From assembly GCF_034424375.1 (NCBI RefSeq), contig NZ_CP139965.1, positions 1,116,001 through 1,180,000 on the forward strand: a stretch of 64,000 bases of DNA, in the 5' to 3' direction. The stretch comes from Paraburkholderia kururiensis. Lineage in GTDB: Bacteria; Pseudomonadota; Gammaproteobacteria; Burkholderiales; Burkholderiaceae. The position numbers and the translations under genes were made by a program. The notes beneath the pieces were generated by a model, which was given only the letters and a program-made list of their open reading frames with translations, made no database searches and was not told where the DNA came from. Positions 51,134 to 61,329 of the stretch are shown in pieces. Position 1 is the stretch's first letter. Each line of letters begins with the position of its first letter.

Positions 51134-51898
51134 TCAATTGCAACCCGCGCTTGCGCCCGGCGCCTCAGCCGCTTCCACATGCGCTCGAAGCGCCGCCATG
51201 ACGCGATCGTCGATGTCTTCGCCCAGCGCGCCGCCCGTTGCCGCGAGCGCCTGCCGCACGCTGACCACGCGCCCGGGCAGGTAGTGCCGTCCGCTTCCGA
51301 TGGCGTCTTCGAACGCATTGGCGCGCGCGTTGATCTCATCGGGGTCGGCGCTCACGAGCAGCACCGCGTGGGCCAACACGACGTTGAGCGGTGCCGATGA
51401 CGTTTGCGAAGCCGCTTCCAGCCGACGCCAGTATTGCGCGGTGCCCGCGATCTTGCGGGCGTCGTGCGGCGGCCCCCAAGCCAGGTTGAAGCGGCCGTCG
51501 CAGAACGAGCCTTCCACGGCCTGCCAATGCGTCTGCACGCCGAGCGAGCCGAGCGCGTGGCGCAGGATCTCGCACAGATGCCGGTACACCGTCTCGGAAA
51601 GCTCGCCCACCGTGCCGCGCACGCGATACGCGAGGCTCAGGTTGACGATGCCCGGCCCCTGCGGCACGAGCCCGCCGCCCGACATGCGCAGAAAGACCGG
51701 GCAGCCGCGCTGCGCAAAGTCGGCGCGTGCACGCTCCAGCGCGTCGAAGCGCTGGTAGCTGCGCGGCACCACCAGCGACGGCGGCACTTGCCAGAGGTGC
51801 GCCACACAGCGGCCTTCGGCCGCCATCGCGAGCAGATCCCGTTCGGCGGCGAGCGGGTCGTCGGTGGCGGCGGGAAGATCGATCAGTTCGAAGGCCAT
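51134..51898 (-). CDS. Lipoate/biotin-protein ligase family protein
   Basis: A 254-residue cofactor-ligase domain: the substrate-binding RMSGGGLVPQGPGIVNLSL (compare RRSGGGAVYHD in LplA) and the catalytic lysine in ARKIAGTAQ. It lacks the C-terminal accessory domain of full LplA. It lies 46 nt downstream of the butanediol dehydrogenase gene and follows the acetoin dehydrogenase operon on the same strand, so attaching lipoate or octanoate to the AcoC lipoyl domain is a likely job. Confidence 0.8.
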   Translation of the reverse strand: MAFELIDLPAATDDPLAAERDLLAMAAEGRCVAHLWQVPPSLVVPRSYQRFDALERARADFAQRGCPVFLRMSGGGLVPQGPGIVNLSLAYRVRGTVGELSETVYRHLCEILRHALGSLGVQTHWQAVEGSFCDGRFNLAWGPPHDARKIAGTAQYWRRLEAASQTSSAPLNVVLAHAVLLVSADPDEINARANAFEDAIGSGRHYLPGRVVSVRQALAATGGALGEDIDDRVMAALRAHVEAAEAPGASAGCN

Positions 51899-51944
51899 AG
51901 GCGCCGGTTGGAGTGACGTCGACGAGTGACGTTACTTCGCCACG

Positions 51945-53051
51945 TTACGCCGTCATCAGTTCAGCCGGCGAGACGATGATCTTCACGTTGTTCTCCTTGT
52001 GGTGGACCAGTTGCTCGAAGCCCTTGTCGACAATGTCTTCCAGCTGGATGCGGCCGGTGATGAACGGCGTCACGTCGATGCGGCCGTCGGCGATGAACGC
52101 GATCACGTCCGCGAATTCGCCGTTGTAGGCGAGCGACCCGATCACCTGCTTCTCCGTGGCGACGAGGTCGAAGAAATTGAAGCTGCTCGGCTCTTCGAAA
52201 ATGCCGACCATCACGCAGGTGCCCGCCTTGCGGATGGTGTCGATGGCGAGCTTCGCGGTGTCCTTGTGGCCGATGCATTCGAAGCTCACGTCGGCACCCA
52301 GCCCGCCGGTCACGCGACGGATTTCGGCCAGCGCGTCGCACGCGGACGGATCGATCACGTGACTCGCGCCCACGGCTTTCGCGCGCGCCTTGCGCGCCGC
52401 CGACATCTCCAGCGCGATCACCTGCGCCGCGCCCGCCGCGCGTGCGCAGGCAATCGTGCACAGGCCGATGGTGCCCGCACCCACCACCACGACGTTCTTT
52501 CCAAGCAGGTTGCCCGCTTTCTTCACCGCGTGCATGCCCACGGCCAGCGGTTCGATGAGCGCGCCGGCTTCCGTGGGGAAGTTGTCGGGCAGCTTGTAGA
52601 GCAGATTGGCGGGCACGTTGACCAGCTCGGCGAAGGCGCCGTTGTTCATCAAGCCGGTGAACGCGAGGTTCTCGCAGATGTTGTACATGCCGTGCGTGCA
52701 GTAATAGCAGTGGCCGCAGTGCTGGCACGCGTCGGCGGCTACGCGCTCGCCCACGGCGAAGCCCTGCACGCCCGCGCCCAGTGCCGCGATCTCGCCGCAG
52801 AACTCGTGCCCCAGGATGCACTGGCCTTGAATGCCGGTGAGCGGATGCGGCGTGTCGACGGGAATGAACACCGGCCCGGCCAGATACTCGTGCAGGTCGG
52901 AACCGCAGATGCCGCACCAGTGCACGCGAATCTGCACCCAGCCTTCGGGCGGCGCCGCGGGCAGCGGAACGGTTTCCACGCGAATGTCGTGACGGCCGTG
53001 CCAGACGGCGGCGCGCATGGTGTCGCGGGTAGAGGCGGTCGAAGAAGTCAT
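51945..53051 (-). CDS. 2,3-butanediol dehydrogenase-type zinc alcohol dehydrogenase
   Basis: A 368-residue zinc-dependent medium-chain dehydrogenase. The catalytic-zinc ligands lie in HWCGICGSDLHEY and LGHEFCGE, the structural-zinc cysteines in ADACQHCGHCYYC, and the NAD motif is VVVGAGTIGL. The stretch PHPLTGIQGQCILGHEF is characteristic of (R,R)-butanediol dehydrogenases. It follows acoC by 168 nt on the same strand and would feed acetoin into the pathway from butanediol. ATG 53051 is used; an alternative is MRAAVWHG about ten codons later. Confidence 0.87.
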   Translation of the reverse strand: MTSSTASTRDTMRAAVWHGRHDIRVETVPLPAAPPEGWVQIRVHWCGICGSDLHEYLAGPVFIPVDTPHPLTGIQGQCILGHEFCGEIAALGAGVQGFAVGERVAADACQHCGHCYYCTHGMYNICENLAFTGLMNNGAFAELVNVPANLLYKLPDNFPTEAGALIEPLAVGMHAVKKAGNLLGKNVVVVGAGTIGLCTIACARAAGAAQVIALEMSAARKARAKAVGASHVIDPSACDALAEIRRVTGGLGADVSFECIGHKDTAKLAIDTIRKAGTCVMVGIFEEPSSFNFFDLVATEKQVIGSLAYNGEFADVIAFIADGRIDVTPFITGRIQLEDIVDKGFEQLVHHKENNVKIIVSPAELMTA

Positions 53052-53219
53052 GACGGGTTTCCTTGAGATGAGGACGCACGTTGCGCGTTCAGCTTCGCGC
53101 AACGCGCCGACGGGTATGGGCGTGATGCGGCAGGCGAAAAAAGCAAAACGGAGTTCGGCCGCTACGAGCGTTAGGGCTCGAGCATCGAAGCATCGACACT
53201 CGAAGCGGCCAGACAGACA

Positions 53220-54341
53220 TCAACCGGCAGCCAGATGCCGTTGCAGCGCGGCGTTCACCTCACTGGCTTTTTCGAGCATCGCCATGTGGCCGGTGGCGTC
53301 GAACAGCACCACTTGCGCGCTCGACGGCGCCTTGTTCGCCTGGGTCGAAGGGATCACCTGATCTTCTTTGCCCCAGAACACGAGCACGGGCTTGCCGAAT
53401 TGTTCGAGCTCGTCCGCGAGCACGGCCGACTGCCTGCCGTTCGCGAACAACGCCGCGCCCAGTTCCGCGAGCAACGGCTCGACGCCATCCATGCGCTTGA
53501 ACTTCAGCATGTCGTCGATCATCTGGCGGTTCACCAGCTCCGGGTTGGCGAACAGCTGCTCGAGTACGGGCTTCAACTCGCGGCGCGACTGCGCCTGAAC
53601 GAAGCCGTCGGTATAGCCGCTGTTGATCGCGGTATCGAGACCCGCGGGGCTGACGAGCGCGAGGCTCGCGACCTGCCCCGGCGCCGCGGCAGCCATCTGG
53701 ATGGCGATGGCGCCGCCCATCGAATGGCCGACCAGATGCGCGGGGCCGTTCACGTCGGCGGCGCGCAGGAACTTCAGGACGAAGTCGGCGAGCGCGGCGA
53801 TGGACGCGCCCGGCAGCTTCGCCTCGCTCTGACCGTGTCCCGGCAGATCGAGCGCGATGACCGGGTGCTTCTCCGCCACCGCGTCCAGGTTGAAGAGCCA
53901 GTTGTTGAGGTCGCCGCCGAAGCCGTGAATGAAGAGCACCGGCGTGCCGTGCTCCGGTCCGCGCTTCGCGTAGCGCACGCGGATGCCGTCCACGTCCGCG
54001 TATTGGAACTGCGGGCCGGCGTCTTCGTCGTCGCTGTCCGCAGCGGGCACCTCGTACGCCGCGATGTAGGCGTCGATCTCGGCGTCGCTCACGTCGTTGT
54101 CCGCCAGCACCGCGAGCAGCGCCTTCACCGGCAATGTCTCGCCGCTTTGCGCGACGATGCGGCGCAGCAGTCCGGCGTCGGCGGCTTCGACGGCGTTGGA
54201 GATCTTGTCGGTGTCCACGTCCACCAGCGCTTCGCCCACTTCGATGCGTTTGCCTTCTTTCACGAGCCAGTCCTGCACGGTGCCTTCGCGCATTTCGAGG
54301 CCCCACTTGGGCATGACGATGGGAATGATCTGACCGGCCAT
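53220..54341 (-). CDS. acoC: Acetoin dehydrogenase E2 (lipoyl domain-alpha/beta hydrolase)
   Basis: A 373-residue protein. Residues 1-80 are a lipoyl domain with the lipoyl-lysine in VDTDKISN (Lys46). A short linker and peripheral-subunit-like stretch (about 85-120) follow, then an alpha/beta-fold domain with HGFGGDLNNW and the nucleophile elbow VGHSMGG. This layout, with a hydrolase-fold acyltransferase instead of the usual E2 catalytic domain, is typical of AcoC of acetoin dehydrogenase systems. Its start overlaps the acoB stop by one base (TGATG). Confidence 0.92.
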   Translation of the reverse strand: MAGQIIPIVMPKWGLEMREGTVQDWLVKEGKRIEVGEALVDVDTDKISNAVEAADAGLLRRIVAQSGETLPVKALLAVLADNDVSDAEIDAYIAAYEVPAADSDDEDAGPQFQYADVDGIRVRYAKRGPEHGTPVLFIHGFGGDLNNWLFNLDAVAEKHPVIALDLPGHGQSEAKLPGASIAALADFVLKFLRAADVNGPAHLVGHSMGGAIAIQMAAAAPGQVASLALVSPAGLDTAINSGYTDGFVQAQSRRELKPVLEQLFANPELVNRQMIDDMLKFKRMDGVEPLLAELGAALFANGRQSAVLADELEQFGKPVLVFWGKEDQVIPSTQANKAPSSAQVVLFDATGHMAMLEKASEVNAALQRHLAAG

Positions 54342-55378
54342 CAGCGGTTTCCTCCCTGGCTCTTGCCATTCGCGTAACCGACAGTGCGGCGCGCCGCTTC
54401 GGCAATCTGCGCGCTGCTCGGGATATACAGGTCTTCGAGTGCCGGAGAGAACGGCACAGGCACGTGCGGCGGCGCGACCATTTCGATGGGCCCCTTCAGT
54501 GCCTTGAAGATCTGCTGCGCGACCTGCGCCGAGATATCGGTCGCGATGTTGCAGCGCGGGCTCGCTTCGTCCACCACGACGAGGTGCCCCGTGTTCTCCA
54601 CGGACTCGAGCACCGTGTCGATGTCGAGCGGCGAAAGCGTGCGCAGGTCGATCACTTCGGCCTCGATGCCTTCCTTCGCGAGCGCCGCAGCCGCATCCAG
54701 TGCGCGATGCACCATCAGCCCGTAGGTCACGATGGACACATGCTTGCCGTCGCGCACCACGTTGGCCTCGCCGAACGGAATGGCGTACGAGTTCTCGGGC
54801 ACGTCGCCTTCGAAGCCGTAGAGGTTCTTGTGCTCGCAGAAGATCACCGGGTCGTTGTCGCGAATGGACTGGATCAGCAGGCCCTTGGTGTCGTACGGCG
54901 TGCTGGGGCACACCACCTTCAGGCCAGGGATGTGCGTGAAGAGCGGCGTGAGCATCTGCGAGTGCTGCGCGGCGGCGCGAAAGCCCGCGCCCACCATGCA
55001 GCGGATCACCACCGGCGTCTCCGCCTTGCCGCCGAACATGTAGCGGAACTTGGCTGCCTGATTGAAGATCTGGTCGAAGCACACGCCCATGAAGTCGATG
55101 AACATGAGTTCGGCGATGGGACGCATGCCGCACGCCGCGGCGCCGATCGCTGCGCCCACGTAGGCGCTTTCGCTCAACGGTGTGTCGAGCAGGCGGTCGC
55201 CGTGCTTTGCGTAGAGGCCTTTCGTGACGCCGAGCACGCCGCCCCAGGCGTCCTTTTCGCCTTCGGCGCCGGCGCCGCCGACAATGTCTTCGCCGAGCAT
55301 GATCACGCTCGGGTCGCGGGTCATTTCCTGGTCGATGGCTTCGTTGATCGCCATCTTCATGCTGAGTTTGCGGGCCAT
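54341..55378 (-). CDS. acoB: Acetoin dehydrogenase E1 beta subunit
   Basis: A 345-residue transketolase-like E1 beta: MARKLSMKMAINEAIDQEM at the start, LGEDIVGGAGAEG, TPLSESAYVGAAIGAA and the C-terminal half with VIDLRTLSPLDIDTVLESV. It pairs with AcoA to split acetoin using thiamine diphosphate. It starts 71 nt after the acoA stop, with a 9-bp tandem repeat in that gap, and its stop overlaps the acoC start by one base. Confidence 0.94.
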   Translation of the reverse strand: MARKLSMKMAINEAIDQEMTRDPSVIMLGEDIVGGAGAEGEKDAWGGVLGVTKGLYAKHGDRLLDTPLSESAYVGAAIGAAACGMRPIAELMFIDFMGVCFDQIFNQAAKFRYMFGGKAETPVVIRCMVGAGFRAAAQHSQMLTPLFTHIPGLKVVCPSTPYDTKGLLIQSIRDNDPVIFCEHKNLYGFEGDVPENSYAIPFGEANVVRDGKHVSIVTYGLMVHRALDAAAALAKEGIEAEVIDLRTLSPLDIDTVLESVENTGHLVVVDEASPRCNIATDISAQVAQQIFKALKGPIEMVAPPHVPVPFSPALEDLYIPSSAQIAEAARRTVGYANGKSQGGNR

Positions 55379-55402
55379 GATGCGGTTGTCCTGTGATGGG
55401 TC

Positions 55403-55438
55403 GCGTTCGTTGTGTTCGTCGCGTTCGTTGCGTTCATT
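55403..55438. repeat. 9-bp tandem repeat (x4) between acoA and acoB
   Basis: Four head-to-tail 9-mers, GCGTTCGTT, GTGTTCGTC, GCGTTCGTT and GCGTTCATT, fill most of the 71-nt gap between acoA and acoB. They are non-coding and have one or two changes per unit. The repeat may vary in copy number between strains and alter spacing or mRNA structure between the two cistrons. Confidence 0.65.
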
Positions 55439-55449
55439 GAACGGGCGGG

Positions 55450-56436
55450 TCAGTACTTCACGTAGACGTCGGTGAGCAGGTCGGCGGGTTGCGGCTGCGG
55501 CGCCGCCTTCGCTTCCTGCACCGCGCGCTCGATGAGCGCGGCCACCTCGCGGTCGACGTCGTCCAGTTCGCCCTGCGTGAGCACGCCGGCTTCGGTCACG
55601 CGCGCCGCGAAAATCTTCAGGCAGTCGCGGTGGGCGCGAATGTTGTCGAGTTCGCCGGGCGCGCGATAGGTTTGCGCATCGCCTTCGAAGTGGCCGTAGA
55701 AGCGCACCATCTTGCATTCGAGCAGCGACGGCCCACCGCCTTCGCGCGCGCGGCGAATCACTTCGCCCGCAGCTTCGTGCACGGCGAAGAAGTCGGTGCC
55801 GTCCACGGTCACGCCCGGAATGCCGAAGCCCGCGGCGCGATCGACGTAGCTGTCCACCGCCGTGGCGTAGTCGCGCGAGGTGGCCTCGGCGTAGCCGTTG
55901 TTTTCGATGACGAAGATGACAGGCAGATTCCACACAGCCGCGAGGTTCAGGCTCTCGAGGAACGTGCCCTGGTTCGACGCGCCGTCGCCCGCGAAGGTGA
56001 TGCCCACTTCGCCCTTGCCGCGGAATTTGGCGGCGAGCGCCGCGCCGCAGATGAGCGGCGCGCCCGCGCCCAGAATGCCGTTGGCGCCCATCATGCCCTT
56101 GGAAAGATCCGCGATATGCATGGACCCGCCCTTGCCGTTGCACGAGCCGCCGGTCTTGCCGTAGATCTCTTTCATCATGCCGATCACGTCCACGCCTTTG
56201 GCGATGCAGTGCCCGTGGCCGCGGTGCGTGCTGGCGATGCGGTCGCCGTCGTGCAGGTGATGCAGAATGCCCACGCCCGCGGCCTCTTCGCCGGCATAGA
56301 GGTGGACGAAGCCCGGAATGTCGCCGCGCGAGAAGTCCACGTGCAGGCGCTCTTCGAAGTCGCGGATGGTGCGCATCCTGCGGTAGCAGTCGAGCAGTTC
56401 TTTGCGCTGCAACGGCAGGGAAGGTTTCGCAGTCAT
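55450..56436 (-). CDS. acoA: Acetoin dehydrogenase E1 alpha subunit
   Basis: A 328-residue thiamine-diphosphate enzyme subunit: RRMRTIRDFEERLHVDFSRG at the N-terminus, STHRGHGHCIAKGVD, and the ThDP motif GDGASNQGTFLESLNLAAVW ending near residue 170 with IENN. The phosphorylation-loop region found in branched-chain E1 is reduced, as usual in AcoA. It is second in the operon acoX-acoA-acoB-acoC. Confidence 0.94.
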   Translation of the reverse strand: MTAKPSLPLQRKELLDCYRRMRTIRDFEERLHVDFSRGDIPGFVHLYAGEEAAGVGILHHLHDGDRIASTHRGHGHCIAKGVDVIGMMKEIYGKTGGSCNGKGGSMHIADLSKGMMGANGILGAGAPLICGAALAAKFRGKGEVGITFAGDGASNQGTFLESLNLAAVWNLPVIFVIENNGYAEATSRDYATAVDSYVDRAAGFGIPGVTVDGTDFFAVHEAAGEVIRRAREGGGPSLLECKMVRFYGHFEGDAQTYRAPGELDNIRAHRDCLKIFAARVTEAGVLTQGELDDVDREVAALIERAVQEAKAAPQPQPADLLTDVYVKY

Positions 56437-56460
56437 GCTGTCTCCTTGGTCGGTTTGGTT

Positions 56461-57597
56461 TCACTGTTGCGAGGGAAAAGGCAGAGATGCCAGCGCGGAT
56501 GCGAACGGCGGCGCGCGCAGCAAGCCGTGCGTGGCGGCATGGAGCAGGCATTGGGCGACGTCGACGGAACGGAAGGCGCGTTCGCGCAGCGTGATCGTGA
56601 GGCGGTCGTCGGGGCCGAACGTGATCTCGCGTTCGCCGTCCAGCGCGACCACGCCCGAGCGTTGGCGCACGCGTACCGGCTCGCCGTCTTTGAGGCGATG
56701 CCAGCCATGGATGGGCACAGGCTGCAGCAGGCCGGGCGCAATGGCGGCGTGCAGATGAAAGAGCGGTGGGGCTGCTTCGGATTCGGAGGACGGCGCGCGC
56801 GAATCATGCGGCGCCACTTCGACATGCAGGCCGCCCGGTTCGCGGCGACCGACGGGCGCGAGCATGCCGCCAATGGACGACAGGCCGATCGCTTCAGGAT
56901 CGGCAAACGCCATGTAGACGGCCGCGAGCGAATCGGTGCGCCATAGCGCCTTCGCGCCGATGTAGTGCTCGTGCGCGATGGCCACGTCCACCAACGCGAT
57001 GTCGTGACGTACCGCGCCTCTCGCCGCATGGAGCGTCACGTCGAGCCGCTTGTTGTAGACAAGCGCGATATCGGGCGCGATGCGGCCCGTGGCGTAGAGA
57101 CCCACTGCGAGGCCCGCAAGCGTGGCCTCGCGCAGTTCGGGATACGCGTTGTTGGTGCCGGTGGAAAGCCCCGCGATGGGCACCTGCCCGCACTCGCGTA
57201 CCACCGCGCGGTGCGTGCCGTCGCCGCCCAGCACGACGATGGCCGCGACCTGCGCTTCGCGCAGCAGGCGTGCGGCGAGAAACGTGTCGTCGACGCGCGC
57301 CGTCGTGGGCATGGCGAGCCACTCCAACTGGGGCCAGGCGTGCGTGCTGCCCGAGGCCGCGCGTTCGCGGGCCAGATGCCGCTCCAGCATGGGCCGCAGC
57401 CCCTCGCGGTCCGGCATCATCAGCACCCGCGCTACGCCGCATGCGCCGAGCGCGGCCATCGCGCGCAGCACGATGTTGACGCGGTCCGCCAGTTGCAGAC
57501 TGTTGGCATTCGCCACGACGCGCCGGATGTCGCGAGCCGACACCGGGTTGGCGATGATGCCCACCGCTTGCGGCCGAACCGGGGCGGGTTCGCGCAT
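56461..57597 (-). CDS. acoX: AcoX, NAD kinase-like protein of the acetoin operon
   Basis: A 378-residue protein with the ATP-NAD-kinase signature: VGIIANPVSARDIRRVVANA at the N-terminus, VLGGDGTHRAVV at about 128-139 and GLSTGTNNAYPELREATLAG at about 150-170. This is the AcoX family, consistently the first gene of aco operons though its exact task is not established. ATG 57597 is preferred; the frame to 57669 would run through the sigma-54 promoter. It lies 24 nt upstream of acoA. Confidence 0.92.
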   Translation of the reverse strand: MREPAPVRPQAVGIIANPVSARDIRRVVANANSLQLADRVNIVLRAMAALGACGVARVLMMPDREGLRPMLERHLARERAASGSTHAWPQLEWLAMPTTARVDDTFLAARLLREAQVAAIVVLGGDGTHRAVVRECGQVPIAGLSTGTNNAYPELREATLAGLAVGLYATGRIAPDIALVYNKRLDVTLHAARGAVRHDIALVDVAIAHEHYIGAKALWRTDSLAAVYMAFADPEAIGLSSIGGMLAPVGRREPGGLHVEVAPHDSRAPSSESEAAPPLFHLHAAIAPGLLQPVPIHGWHRLKDGEPVRVRQRSGVVALDGEREITFGPDDRLTITLRERAFRSVDVAQCLLHAATHGLLRAPPFASALASLPFPSQQ

Positions 57598-57605
57598 GCC
57601 TGTCT

Positions 57606-57791
57606 CCTGTCTGTTTGTACTGACAGGCGTATCTGCAACAGGTATGCCAACGCGAATCCCGGCCGGCAAGGCGCGAGATTTACGGGATTACCCCGAAAAA
57701 AGGCAGGCGAAAGAGACGAACGAGCGAGGTGCCCGAGACAGGTGTCACAGCATCACGTGCATCGCGGTAGACAGGCGTATCGAGGTGCCCG
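57606..57791. promoter_or_regulatory. Repeats around the aco promoter (candidate AcoR sites)
   Basis: GACAGGCGTATC occurs exactly twice, at 57622-57633 and 57770-57781. CGAGGTGCCCG occurs twice, at 57725-57735 and 57781-57791. CCTGTC-N10-GACAGG forms a dyad at 57606-57627, and GACA-GG-TGTC lies at 57737-57746. The upstream copies are about 90-140 nt from the -24 element, suitable for an enhancer-binding protein. Confidence 0.5.
57635..57650 (-). promoter_or_regulatory. Sigma-54 (-24/-12) promoter of the aco operon
   Basis: On the minus strand TTGGCATA-CCTG-TTGCA matches the sigma-54 consensus with GG (57648-57647) and GC (57636-57635) at the required spacing. Transcription should start near 57624, giving a leader of about 27 nt before the acoX ATG. 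The gene upstream encodes a sigma-54 activator. Confidence 0.85.
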
Positions 57792-57806
57792 GCGAGCCTC
57801 GCGCCG

Positions 57807-59921
57807 TCAGCTTGCGCGGGGGCGCACGTGGGTTTGCGTTGGCCCGGCGGCGACGCTGTCGCTGCGGTTGGGCGACTGGATGCCGTAACGCGCCATGCGG
57901 CGGTACAGCGTCATGCGGCTCATGCCGAGCTGGCGCGCGACAGCGCTCAGGTTCCAGCCGCACGCGCGCAGATGCTGTAACAGCAGCGTGGCTTCGGGCG
58001 GCAGCGCGCGCGGTTGCGGCGCAGCTTCCTGTTCCTGCGCGGGATGGGGCCGCGGTGGTGTCGAACCCGCTGCGGCGTATTCGTCGGCAAGCCAGGCGCT
58101 CTCGCTCGAAGCTGCGGTAGATGCAGCCAGCGCAGACGGCCCACCGATGCCTTCAGGCAGATCGCTTGCCTCGATATGCCGGCCGCTGCACACGGCGCGC
58201 GCGTATTCGAGCGCGTTACGCAGTTCACGCAGATTGCCCGGCCAGCGGTGCCGGCGCAATTGTGCGCGGGCTGCCTCCGAGAGCGTGAAGCCTGGCTCGC
58301 CCTCGGGCACCGCGAGAAACTTCTCCACGAGCCAGTCGAGGTCGCTGCGCTCGCGCAGCGGCGGCAACACGAGCCGCGCGCCGTTGAGCCGGTAATAGAG
58401 GTCTTCGCGGAAGCCGCCGCCGCTGATCAGCTGATCGAGCGGATGGTGGGTCGCCGAAATCACGCGCACGTTCACCTTGACCGGACGCGACGCGCCGACC
58501 GCCAGCACCTCGCCTTCGGCCAGCACGCGCAGCAGGCGCGATTGCAGTTCTCGCGGCATGTCGCCGATTTCGTCGAGGAACAGCGTGCCGCCGTCGGCTT
58601 CCTGGATCAGGCCGCGCCGCGCCTTCGGTCCCGCACCGGAGAAGCTGTTGGGCAGGTGCCCGAACAGTTCGCTCTCGATCAGCGTTTCGGGAATCGCCGC
58701 GCAGTTCACGGCGATGAACGGCCCATCCCGGCGCGCGCTCGCCCGATGCAACGCGCGCGCGAGATACTCCTTGCCGCTGCCCGTTTCGCCGTTGATGAGC
58801 AGATTGATGGGCGCGTCGACGAGCCGCGCGGCGCGCTGCAATTGCTGTTGCAGAGCCGCATCGCCGCCGCACAGCGCGGCCAGTTCGGCGGGGATCGGTG
58901 CGGCCACGCTCTGCGGCGTGCAGGCCGGCAGGCGCAGCATCGGCGGCATGACGCTCAGATAGAGCATTCGTCCGCTTCGGTTCAGGCGCACGATGCGCTG
59001 CTCGCTGGGCCGCGAATAGACGAAGCGGCCCAGTTCCTCGGGGCGCGCGTCGAACAGCGTGTCGAATCGCATGCCCAGCAAGGGCGTGCCCATTGCCCCC
59101 GTGCCGGAGCCCATGGCCGCCACGCCCGGCTCGGCCGTCAGCATGTGCAGCGTGCGATGGTTGTGGCCCACGATGCAGCCGTCGGCGTCGAGCGCGATCA
59201 GGTACTCGGGATTGACGTCGATGAATTCGGAGGCCGGGCTCAGCTTGAGAATCCAGTCCTGCCGATGCCGGCGCAGGAAATAGGCGTCTTCGATCCGGCT
59301 CGCGTAGGTGCGCACGAGGTACAGCGCGAGCATCTGGCTGTCCTTCGCCTGCGGCGAGCTGAGCGCGGAAATGTCGAGGATGGCGTTGAGCTGGCCACGC
59401 GAGTCGAAGAGCGGCGCGGCAGTGCAGGTGAGCGGAATGTGCGTGGCATCGAAGTGATCGGCCTGATGCACGGTCAAGGCCTGGCCCGTTGCGAGCGCCG
59501 TGCCCACCGCGCACGTGCCCGCGCCGTTCTCGCTCCATTCGGCGCCGAGATAAAGGCCCGCGCGGCGCAGGCCGGCGTCGGCGGCGGCATCGCCCAGGTA
59601 GTCGACGGTGACGCCGTCGGCATCGGTGAGCAGCACGACGTAGCCCATCTGCGCCACCTGGCCGTAGAGGCTTTCAAGGCCGTAGCGGGCGATGCGCGCG
59701 AAGTCGTCGATACGCTGCTGATGCTCGCGCAGCCGCGTCTGCGGCACGATGCGCGCTTCCTGCATGCGGGTGGGGTCGAGCCCGTACTGATGCACGCACC
59801 GTTGCCACGAACTGCGGATGATGGCGTCGTGCATGCGCGCGGCGGCCGGCGACTGGCCGGTGGTCGCGAGGACCACGGTTTCGATGTGATCGCGCTGGCG
59901 CACGTCCATTGGCACGTTCAT
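57807..59921 (-). CDS. acoR: Sigma-54-dependent acetoin catabolism regulator
   Basis: A 704-residue enhancer-binding protein: an N-terminal GAF-type sensor (SWQRCVHQYGLDP near residue 40, GAEWSENGAGTCAVGTALATG), a PAS-like region, an AAA+ domain with Walker A NGETGSGKEYLARAL and Walker B GGTLFLDEIGDM, and a C-terminal Fis-type HTH (WNLSAVARQLGMSRMTLYRR). The sigma-54 contact loop, normally GAFTGA, reads NSFSGA. GGAG lies 9 nt upstream of ATG 59921. It is upstream of acoX in the same direction, with a sigma-54 promoter between them. Confidence 0.92.
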   Translation of the reverse strand: MNVPMDVRQRDHIETVVLATTGQSPAAARMHDAIIRSSWQRCVHQYGLDPTRMQEARIVPQTRLREHQQRIDDFARIARYGLESLYGQVAQMGYVVLLTDADGVTVDYLGDAAADAGLRRAGLYLGAEWSENGAGTCAVGTALATGQALTVHQADHFDATHIPLTCTAAPLFDSRGQLNAILDISALSSPQAKDSQMLALYLVRTYASRIEDAYFLRRHRQDWILKLSPASEFIDVNPEYLIALDADGCIVGHNHRTLHMLTAEPGVAAMGSGTGAMGTPLLGMRFDTLFDARPEELGRFVYSRPSEQRIVRLNRSGRMLYLSVMPPMLRLPACTPQSVAAPIPAELAALCGGDAALQQQLQRAARLVDAPINLLINGETGSGKEYLARALHRASARRDGPFIAVNCAAIPETLIESELFGHLPNSFSGAGPKARRGLIQEADGGTLFLDEIGDMPRELQSRLLRVLAEGEVLAVGASRPVKVNVRVISATHHPLDQLISGGGFREDLYYRLNGARLVLPPLRERSDLDWLVEKFLAVPEGEPGFTLSEAARAQLRRHRWPGNLRELRNALEYARAVCSGRHIEASDLPEGIGGPSALAASTAASSESAWLADEYAAAGSTPPRPHPAQEQEAAPQPRALPPEATLLLQHLRACGWNLSAVARQLGMSRMTLYRRMARYGIQSPNRSDSVAAGPTQTHVRPRAS

Positions 59922-60151
59922 TGTCGTCTCCTGAGTCCGTGACCCGCGGCCGTGACAGGTGAGACCGGATACCGTCGAACCGGGACGCACGCCGGACGCT
60001 TATGGCGGCGGCGCGTGAGAGTACGACCCCACGCGCGCCCATGCTTTCGAGTTCAGGCAGCTAATGTACCACCGTCGCCGCAGGGGTTTTGTCATGGCAA
60101 ACCACAGCATGCCGCGCGTAATGCGGCGGCGTGGGCGCGCGTGCGCTGCGT

Positions 60152-61285
<1,134 letters not shown>

Positions 61286-61329
61286 GATGGGCGGGATGGG
61301 CTAAACGGATTAATGCGGGTCGGTGCGGG

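Noticed and set aside
54342..56551. Extension of the acoB frame upstream to 56551
   Set aside because: Covers acoA in another frame; the real acoB start at 55378 gives the family N-terminus.
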